NCBI GenBank assembly: GCA_029780675.1
Contig: JAKOYE010000092.1
Span: forward strand, 37,407-101,406
DNA: 64,000 nt
Reading direction: 5' to 3'
From: Actinomycetes bacterium
GTDB lineage: Bacteria; Actinomycetota; Actinomycetes; Mycobacteriales; Mycobacteriaceae
The stretch's first letter is position 1. Each line of letters opens with the position of its first letter. The notes beneath the pieces were generated by a model that did no database searches, was not told the origin of the DNA, and saw only the letters and a list, made by a program, of their open reading frames with translations. This document shows, piece after piece, positions 57,633 through 64,000 of this stretch. Both the position numbers and the translations under genes were made by a program.

Positions 57633-58780
57633 CCCCCGAGCAGCGGCAGCTTCAAGCGGAGTTGCGGCAGTACTTCTCGACGCTCATCTCGGCCGAGGAG
57701 GCCAAGGAGATGGAGGTCGACCGGCACGGTAAGGCCTACCGCGCGGTGATCAAGCGGATGGGCTCCGACGGCAAGCTGGGCGTGGGCTGGCCGAAGGAGT
57801 ACGGCGGGCTGGGCTTCGGGCCGATCGAACAGCAGATCTTCGTCAACGAGGCTGCGCGCGCGGATGTTCCGCTGCCCGCGGTCACGCTGCAGACCGTCGG
57901 CCCGACCCTGATGGTGTACGGCAACGAGGCGCAGAAGCGAAAGTTCCTGCCCGCCATCCTCGCCGGGGAGGTGCATTTCGCCATCGGATACTCCGAGCCC
58001 GAAGCCGGCACCGACCTGGCGTCGCTGCGCACTGCGGCCGTTCGGTGCGGGGACGAATACATCGTCAACGGACAGAAGATCTGGACCACCGGCGGGCATG
58101 ACGCCGACTACGTCTGGTTGGCCTGCCGCACCGATCCGGAAGCCGCCAAACACAAGGGCATCTCGATCCTCATCGTCGACACAGGAGACCCGGGCTACTC
58201 GTGGACGCCGATCATCCTCGCCGACGGCGCCCACCACACCAACGCCACGTATTACAACGACGTCCGGGTGCCGGCGGACATGCTTGTGGGCGAGGAGAAC
58301 GCCGGCTGGCGGCTGATCACCACCCAGCTCAACCATGAGCGGGTGATGCTGGGACCGGCGGGAAAGATCGCCGGTCTCTACGACCGGGTGCACTCCTGGG
58401 CCGCCACGCCGGGCGGTGACGGCGTCACTCCGATCGACCACGGGGACGTCCGGCGGGCGCTCGGCGAGATTCGCGCCGTCTGGCGGATCAACGAACTGCT
58501 CAACTGGCAGGTCGCGGCCGCGGGGGAGACCGTCGACATCGCTGATGCCGCCGCCACCAAGGTGTTCTCCACCGAACGGATCCAGCGGATCGGCCGGCTC
58601 GCGGAGGAGATCGTCGGGAAGTACGGCAATCCGGCCGAGGAGGCGACGGCCGAACTGCTGCGCTGGCTGGACTCGCACACCAAACGCAACCTGGTCATCA
58701 CCTTCGGGGGCGGGGTCAACGAGGTGATGCGCGAGCAGGTCGCCGCGGCGGGCCTGAACGTGCCGAGGGTTCCGCGATGA
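57617..58780 (+). CDS. fadE29: Acyl-CoA dehydrogenase FadE29/ChsE2-like subunit
   Basis: YIELTPEQRQLQAELRQYFSTLISAEEAKEM; GYSEPEAGTDLASLRTAAVRCGDEYIVNGQKIWTTGGHDADYVWLACRTD. Confidence 0.92.
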   Translation: MYIELTPEQRQLQAELRQYFSTLISAEEAKEMEVDRHGKAYRAVIKRMGSDGKLGVGWPKEYGGLGFGPIEQQIFVNEAARADVPLPAVTLQTVGPTLMVYGNEAQKRKFLPAILAGEVHFAIGYSEPEAGTDLASLRTAAVRCGDEYIVNGQKIWTTGGHDADYVWLACRTDPEAAKHKGISILIVDTGDPGYSWTPIILADGAHHTNATYYNDVRVPADMLVGEENAGWRLITTQLNHERVMLGPAGKIAGLYDRVHSWAATPGGDGVTPIDHGDVRRALGEIRAVWRINELLNWQVAAAGETVDIADAAATKVFSTERIQRIGRLAEEIVGKYGNPAEEATAELLRWLDSHTKRNLVITFGGGVNEVMREQVAAAGLNVPRVPR

Positions 58781-58840
58781 GCGCTTGCGCGAAGAGCAGA
58801 GGGCACCGATGAGCGCTTGCGCGAAGAGCAGAGGGCACCG
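58777..58840 (+). repeat. Perfect 32-bp tandem duplication carrying two ATGA-coupled 11-codon mini-ORFs (MSACAKSRGHR)
   Basis: ATGAGCGCTTGCGCGAAGAGCAGAGGGCACCG x2 at 58777 and 58809, followed by the chsH2 ATGAG at 58841. Confidence 0.97.
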
Positions 58841-59800
58841 ATGAGTATCGACGAGATCAAGCAGGCCGCGGAACGGATCAAGGCAGCCGGAAAGAGCAAG
58901 CCCCGCAAGGGCCGCCACCCGGTGAACCAGCCGATGGTCGACCACTGGCTCGACGCGATCGGTGATCGCAACCCGATCTACGTCGACGATGCCGCCGCCC
59001 GGGCGGCGGGCCACCCCGGGATCGTGGCCCCACCGGCGATGATTCAGGTCTGGACGATGATGGGCCTGGGTGGCAGCCGGCCCGACGACGATCCGCTGGG
59101 AAAGATTCTGGAGATTTTCGACGCCGCCGGGTACGTCGGCGTCGTCGCCACCAACTGCGAGCAGACCTACCACCGTTACCTGCGCCCCGGCGAAGAGGTC
59201 AGTGTGACAGCCGAACTCACCGATGTCGTCGGCCCGAAGAACACCGCACTGGGTGAGGGATTTTTCATCAACCAGAGGATCACCTGGTCGGTCGGTGCCG
59301 AGGACGTCGCGGAGATGATGTGGCGCATCCTGAAGTTCAGACCGGCCGACCGGTCGTCCGCGACCCCGGGGGTGCCCGCCGATCTCGACGCCGAACAGTT
59401 GATGCGCCCCGCAGTCTCCCGAGACACCCAGTTCTTCTGGGACGGGGTGAATGCGCACGAGTTGCGCATCCAGCGACTGCCCGACGGAACCCTGCAGCAT
59501 CCGCCGATGCCCGCGCTCTGGCAGTCGAAGGATCTTCCCGTCGACTACCTGGTTGCCGGCGGCAGTGGAACGGTGTTCAGCTTCGTCGTGCATCATGCGC
59601 CGCGGGTGCCCGGCCGGACCCTACCCTTCGTCATCGCGCTGGTCGAACTGGAGGAAGGGGTGCGGATGCTCGGCGAACTGCGTGGCATCGACCCGGCGGC
59701 GGTGACGATCGGAATGCCTGTGCGCGCAACGTATATCGACATTCCCGAGGGCGACGGCGGTCCCGCCTGGACTCTCTACGCGTGGGAGCCGGCGTCATGA
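58841..59800 (+). CDS. chsH2: Steroid enoyl-CoA hydratase ChsH2-like (MaoC + DUF35)
   Basis: GRHPVNQPMVDHWLDAIGDRNPIYVDDAAARAAGHPGIVAPPAMIQVW; C-terminal DUF35-like half. Confidence 0.92.
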   Translation: MSIDEIKQAAERIKAAGKSKPRKGRHPVNQPMVDHWLDAIGDRNPIYVDDAAARAAGHPGIVAPPAMIQVWTMMGLGGSRPDDDPLGKILEIFDAAGYVGVVATNCEQTYHRYLRPGEEVSVTAELTDVVGPKNTALGEGFFINQRITWSVGAEDVAEMMWRILKFRPADRSSATPGVPADLDAEQLMRPAVSRDTQFFWDGVNAHELRIQRLPDGTLQHPPMPALWQSKDLPVDYLVAGGSGTVFSFVVHHAPRVPGRTLPFVIALVELEEGVRMLGELRGIDPAAVTIGMPVRATYIDIPEGDGGPAWTLYAWEPAS

Positions 59801-60198
59801 GTCGGCCGACGGCCACGGTCGGCGCCGCCCTGCCCGAACTCTCGCTCTACGGCGACCCGACGTTCATCGTGTCGACCGCCATCGCCACCCGCGACTATCA
59901 GGACGTGCACCACGACCGGGACAAGGCTCAGGCCAAGGGTTCCAAGGACATCTTCGTCAACATCCTCACCGACACCGGTCTGGTGCAGCGCTACGTCACC
60001 GACTGGGCCGGGCCGACCGCCGTGATCAAGTCGATCGCACTGCGTCTCGGGGTGCCGTGGTACGCCTACGACACCGTCACGTTCCGCGGCGAGGTGACTG
60101 CCGTCGAGAACGACCTGGTCACGGTGAAGGTGGTCGGCACGAACAGCCTCGGTGACCACGTCATCGCCACGGTCACATTCACTTTCGGAGGTTCCTGA
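59797..60198 (+). CDS. chsH1: Steroid enoyl-CoA hydratase ChsH1-like (MaoC)
   Basis: IATRDYQDVHHDRDKAQAKGSKDIFVNILTDTGLVQRYVTDWAGP. Confidence 0.92.
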   Translation: MSRPTATVGAALPELSLYGDPTFIVSTAIATRDYQDVHHDRDKAQAKGSKDIFVNILTDTGLVQRYVTDWAGPTAVIKSIALRLGVPWYAYDTVTFRGEVTAVENDLVTVKVVGTNSLGDHVIATVTFTFGGS

Positions 60199-61364
60199 TG
60201 CCCGGCGGACTGTCCGGAAAGGCGGCGATCGCGGGGATCGGCGCCACCGACTTCTCCAAGGACTCCGGCCGCAGTGAACTGCGACTGGCCGCCGAGGCCG
60301 TCAACGATGCCCTCGACGACGCCGGGCTCTCACCCGCCGACGTCGACGGCATGGTGACCTTCACGATGGACTCCAACACCGAGGTCGCCGTTGCCCGCGC
60401 CACCGGTATCGGGGAGCTGAAGTTCTTCTCCAAGATCCACCACGGCGGCGGTGCCGCCTGCGCGACCGTCCAGCAGGCCGCCATGGCGGTGGCCACCGGT
60501 GTCGCGGATTGCGTTGTGGCATATCGCGCGTTCAACGAGCGCTCCGGGATGCGCTTCGGGCAGGTGCAGTTGCGGTTGATCCAGGGCGCCGATTCCACCA
60601 GCGTCGACAACTCCTACAGCTACCCGCACGGACTGTCCACGCCGGCCGCCCAGGTCGCGATGATCGCCCGGCGGTACATGCACCTGTCCGGGGCGACCAG
60701 CCGCGACTTCGGGGCGGTGTCGGTGGCCGACCGCCGGCACGCGGCCAACAACCCCAGGGCGTACTTCTACGGCAAGCCGATCACGATCGACGATCACCAG
60801 AACTCCCGTTGGATCGCCGAGCCGTTGCGGTTGCTGGACTGCTGCCAGGAGACCGACGGCGGGGTGGCGATCGTCGTCACCTCCGTCGAACGGGCCCGCG
60901 ACCTCAAGCACCGGCCGGTGATCATCGAGGCGGCGGCGCAGGGTTCCAGCCCGGACCAGTACTCGATGACCAGCTACTACCGTCCCGAACTCGGGCTGCC
61001 GGAGATGGGATTGGTGGGCCGGCAGTTGTGGGGGCAATCCGGGCTGACGCCCGACGACATCCAGACCGCGGTCCTCTACGACCACTTCACCCCGTTCACC
61101 CTCATCCAACTCGAGGAACTCGGCTTCTGCGGCCGTGGCGAGGCCAAGGACTTCGTCGCCGACGGCGCGATCGAGATCGGCGGGCGGTTGCCGATCAACA
61201 CCCACGGCGGCCAACTCGGCGAGGCCTACATCCACGGGATGAACGGGATCGCCGAAGGGGTGCGCCAGTTGCGCGGAACCTCGGTCAACCAGGTCGACGG
61301 CGTCGAGCACGTCCTGGTGACGGCGGGCACCGGGGTGCCGACCTCCGGCTTGATCCTCGGCTGA
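60198..61364 (+). CDS. ltp2: Steroid retro-aldolase / SCP-x thiolase-like Ltp2
   Basis: GKAAIAGIGATDFSKDSGRSELRLAAEAVNDALDDAGLSPADVDGMVTF; thiolase-like lipid-transfer family. Confidence 0.93.
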   Translation: MPGGLSGKAAIAGIGATDFSKDSGRSELRLAAEAVNDALDDAGLSPADVDGMVTFTMDSNTEVAVARATGIGELKFFSKIHHGGGAACATVQQAAMAVATGVADCVVAYRAFNERSGMRFGQVQLRLIQGADSTSVDNSYSYPHGLSTPAAQVAMIARRYMHLSGATSRDFGAVSVADRRHAANNPRAYFYGKPITIDDHQNSRWIAEPLRLLDCCQETDGGVAIVVTSVERARDLKHRPVIIEAAAQGSSPDQYSMTSYYRPELGLPEMGLVGRQLWGQSGLTPDDIQTAVLYDHFTPFTLIQLEELGFCGRGEAKDFVADGAIEIGGRLPINTHGGQLGEAYIHGMNGIAEGVRQLRGTSVNQVDGVEHVLVTAGTGVPTSGLILG

Positions 61365-61463
61365 CGGCCGCGCCGAGAGTAACGGTATGGCGTTGCGGGA
61401 GTCGGATTTCCGCCCTGACGTTCCGCTCGGTGATCTGTCGGTCGCCGTGAGCACACTCGTGCC

Positions 61464-62303
61464 ATGGACGAGCCCTTCCTCGGCAGTGCGGCCCTGGCAT
61501 CGGGCCGACTTACCCGCCACCAGTTACGCACCCGGTATGTCGCCGTTCACCAGGACGTCTACGTCTCAGCCACGACCGAGTTGACGCCGCTGCTCAAGGC
61601 GCGGGCGTCTTGGCTGCGTTCCCGCGGGCGCGGTGTCCTGGTCGGCCTCTCCGCAGCGGCAGTCCATGGCACGAAGTGGGTTGACTCGCGCCGGCCGGCT
61701 GAGATCGCGGACACCAACAGGCGGGCCGCCGCGGGGGTCATCGCGAGGGGCTGTGAACTTACCGCCGCGGAGATCTGCGAGCGCAAAGGAATGTGGGTGA
61801 CGACGCCCGCGCGCACCGCGGTGGATCTGCTGTGCTGGTATTCGGTCGACAAGGCCGTTCCGATGGTCGACGCACTCGCGCGGGCAACCCGGCTGAACGT
61901 CGCCGACATCGCCGATGCGGCGGAGGGCCACGGTGGCCGGCGCGGGATTCGCCGGGCGCGAGCGGCACTCGCGATGGTCGATCCCGGTGCCGAGTCGCCG
62001 CGGGAGACCTGGTTGCGTCTGCTGATCATCCGGGCCGGGCTGCCGCGGCCGCAGACCCAGATCGCGGTGCGTAACGGGTACGGAATCGTGATCGCCGAGG
62101 CTGACCTCGGCTGGGAAGAACTCAGGATCGCCGTCGAGTACGAGGGGGATCACCATCGGCTCGACCGCCGTCAGTTCAATCGGGATATCCACCGCATGGA
62201 CGAGATGCTCGAACTCGGCTGGATCGTCATCAGGGTCACCGTCGAGGACACCCCCGGGAGCATCGTCCACCGGATCTCCACCGCCATAGCGCGCCGGGCG
62301 TAA
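61464..62303 (+). CDS. DUF559/Vsr-like endonuclease-fold protein with AbiEi-like N-terminal region
   Basis: LTRHQLRTRYVAVHQDVYVSA...; C-terminal EYEGDHHRLDRRQFNRDIHRMDEMLELGWIVIRVT. Confidence 0.75.
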   Translation: MDEPFLGSAALASGRLTRHQLRTRYVAVHQDVYVSATTELTPLLKARASWLRSRGRGVLVGLSAAAVHGTKWVDSRRPAEIADTNRRAAAGVIARGCELTAAEICERKGMWVTTPARTAVDLLCWYSVDKAVPMVDALARATRLNVADIADAAEGHGGRRGIRRARAALAMVDPGAESPRETWLRLLIIRAGLPRPQTQIAVRNGYGIVIAEADLGWEELRIAVEYEGDHHRLDRRQFNRDIHRMDEMLELGWIVIRVTVEDTPGSIVHRISTAIARRA

Positions 62304-62341
62304 CCACACGGCGATCGTGTAGGGGGTATTCCGCCGTGGGG

Positions 62342-63220
62342 TTACGTTCGGGGATGAGCAGGGTTGGCAACCAACTCCACGCCGGACAGCACGGTGGCAT
62401 CCTCGCGGCTCGGCGCGGTGACGACGGCGAGGAGCCGATCGCCCTCCCGCCAGATCGAGGCCCGCAGCGTCTCCCCGGGGAACACCACGCCGGCGAACCG
62501 CCCGCCGAACGAGCCGACCCGGGTGGCGTCACCGTCGAGCACCGAGTCGGCCAGGGCTTTGCAGGTCATGCCGTAGGTGCACAGCCCGTGCAGGATGGGC
62601 CGGGGGAACCCCGCCGCGGCGGCGAAGCCGGGATCGGAGTGCAGGGGATTGCGGTCCCCGCACATCCGGTACAACAGTGCCTGCTGGGGCAGGGTCGGGA
62701 TGTCGACGACCAGATCGGGTTCACGACCCGGCGGGTCCACGGATGCCGACGGACCGCGATCGCCGCCGAAGCCACCCTCGCCGCGGGCGAAGATCGACCG
62801 TTTCGTGGTCCACAGCGGGGTGCCGTCGAGCGCTGTCACGGAGGTCTCGTTGTCGATCACCGCGGCTTTGCCCTTGTCCCAGACCCCGGTGATGCGGGTC
62901 ACAGCCCTGGCCGATCCGCTCGCCGGCAGCGGCCGCGGGACCGTCACGGACTCGCTGGCGTGCAGCACGCGGCTCAGTTCGATCTCGACGCCGGGGAAGC
63001 GGACCGCCGGCGGTTCGGTCATGTGAAAGCTTGCGGCGACGCTGGAGAACGTCGGCAGCACCTGCGGTGTGCCATCGGCGAGATAGCGGAGTTCCCCGGC
63101 GTCCATCGGGTCAGCCCCGGCGCCCAGTGCCAAGTGATAGAGCTGCACATCGCTGCTATCCCAGGAGAACTCGACCGGTTCAAGCTCCGCGCCCAGGGCG
63201 ATGTCGGGGTTGATCGGCAT
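62342..63220 (-). CDS. MaoC-like steroid dehydratase (Rv3538/HsdB-like)
   Basis: LLYRMCGDRNPLHSDPGFAAAAGFPRPILHGLCTYGM hot-dog hydratase motif. Confidence 0.88.
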   Translation of the reverse strand: MPINPDIALGAELEPVEFSWDSSDVQLYHLALGAGADPMDAGELRYLADGTPQVLPTFSSVAASFHMTEPPAVRFPGVEIELSRVLHASESVTVPRPLPASGSARAVTRITGVWDKGKAAVIDNETSVTALDGTPLWTTKRSIFARGEGGFGGDRGPSASVDPPGREPDLVVDIPTLPQQALLYRMCGDRNPLHSDPGFAAAAGFPRPILHGLCTYGMTCKALADSVLDGDATRVGSFGGRFAGVVFPGETLRASIWREGDRLLAVVTAPSREDATVLSGVELVANPAHPRT

Positions 63221-63221
63221 C

Positions 63222-64000
63222 TCAGTCCTTCCGGGTGTTCGCCAGGTGCAGCGCCGCCAGGTAGCCGAAGGTCATCGCCGGGCCGATGGTGCCGCCCGGG
63301 CCGGGATAGGTGTGCCCCATCACCGGCGCGCTGACATTCCCGGCGGCGTACAGCCCTTCGATCACCGACCCGTCGTCACACAGGGCGCGGCCGTGAACGT
63401 CGGTCCGAATGCCACCCTTGGTGCCCAGGTCGCCGGGAACCAACCTGGCGGCGTAGTAGGGCGGATGCGTGATCTCGCCCAGGTTGGGGTTCGGCTTGTT
63501 GGTGGGGTCGCCGTAGTAACGGTCATACGCACTCTCGCCGCGGTGGAAGTCCTCATCGATCCCGGAGCGGGCGAAACCGTTGAACCGGTCCACCGTCGAG
63601 CGCAGCTCGGCGGCCGGCAACCCGGTCGAAGCGGCGAGTTCGTCGAGGGTATCCGCCTTGACGATGACGCCGGAGTCCAGCCACTTCTGTGGAATGCGTT
63701 GCCCCGGTTGCAGACCGGCGAAGATATAGCGGTCGCGGTACTGCTGGTCGAAGATCAGCCAGGCCGGGATGTTCTCCCCCGGACCGTCGCCCTGGCCGAA
63801 CTCGCCGCCGTACATCCGGTGACAGGCCTCGACATAGGGCATCGACTCGTTCATGAACCGTTGCCCCGACATGTTGACGATCATCGAACCCGGGGAGTTG
63901 CGTTCCGAGAGCGCGAACCAGGGCGCGCCCTCCAGCGGCACCGTCGGGCCCCACCAGGCATCCTCCATGAGATCCAAAGCCGCACCAAGCTTCTCGGCGA
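63222..64000 (-). CDS. kstD: 3-ketosteroid delta-1-dehydrogenase (N-terminus outside window)
   Basis: GSMIVNMSGQRFMNESMPYVEACHRMYG, LYAAGNVSAPVMGHTYPGPGGTIGPAMTFGYLAALH; frame open to the window edge. Confidence 0.9.
   Translation of the reverse strand, partial: AEKLGAALDLMEDAWWGPTVPLEGAPWFALSERNSPGSMIVNMSGQRFMNESMPYVEACHRMYGGEFGQGDGPGENIPAWLIFDQQYRDRYIFAGLQPGQRIPQKWLDSGVIVKADTLDELAASTGLPAAELRSTVDRFNGFARSGIDEDFHRGESAYDRYYGDPTNKPNPNLGEITHPPYYAARLVPGDLGTKGGIRTDVHGRALCDDGSVIEGLYAAGNVSAPVMGHTYPGPGGTIGPAMTFGYLAALHLANTRKD

Noticed and set aside
58777-58840. Cysteine-responsive uORF attenuator
   Set aside because: Each mini-ORF contains only a single Cys codon, unlike poly-Cys leaders; coupling/spacer is the simpler reading.
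57506-59596. 696-aa minus-strand ORF
   Set aside because: Antisense to fadE29/chsH2 with no recognisable domain; codon position bias supports the plus-strand genes.

Overview
This 64 kb window is mycobacterial chromosome: high GC, with an order of recognisable protein families that follows the M. tuberculosis Rv3610c to Rv3537 region. The species is not determined, but a fast-growing Mycolicibacterium-type genome is likely. The left part holds housekeeping loci: ftsH 3' end, folE-folP-folB-folK, panC-panD-coaX, lysS, lsr2, clpC1, lpqF-mhuD, mutY, canB, disA, radA, lpqE, carD, ispD-ispF-cysS-rlmB. A metal (probably zinc) ABC importer operon follows, with a Zur-like box and two coupled enzyme genes (pxpA-like and a metallo-beta-lactamase-fold protein). 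The right half is the cholesterol/steroid catabolic regulon: kstR, fadE34, a ferredoxin, hsaADCB, aspB, the fadE33/32/31-fadD3 and fadE30 clusters, kstR2, fadA6, ipdCBA, echA20, two SDRs, ddn, fadA5, cyp125, the fadE28-fadE29-chsH2-chsH1-ltp2 operon, a MaoC-type hydratase, and the 3' part of kstD. I see sequence-level KstR boxes (TNNAACNNGTTNNA) and KstR2 boxes (ANCAAGNNCTTGNT). The most interesting observations are: (1) kshB is reduced to its 97-aa C-terminal [2Fe-2S] ferredoxin module, with its own RBS and a KstR-box promoter and no reductase module nearby; (2) a tandemly duplicated 32-bp cassette between fadE29 and chsH2 encodes two 11-aa mini-ORFs, each linked by an ATGA stop/start overlap; (3) short tandem duplications recur at or next to gene 3' ends (ftsH, lpqF, mutY, cysS, kstR2, fadA5 downstream, fadE29); (4) an in-frame fusion joins an uncharacterised N-terminal domain to a Ddn-type nitroreductase. 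Gene names rest on recalled family sequences and synteny; no database search was run.
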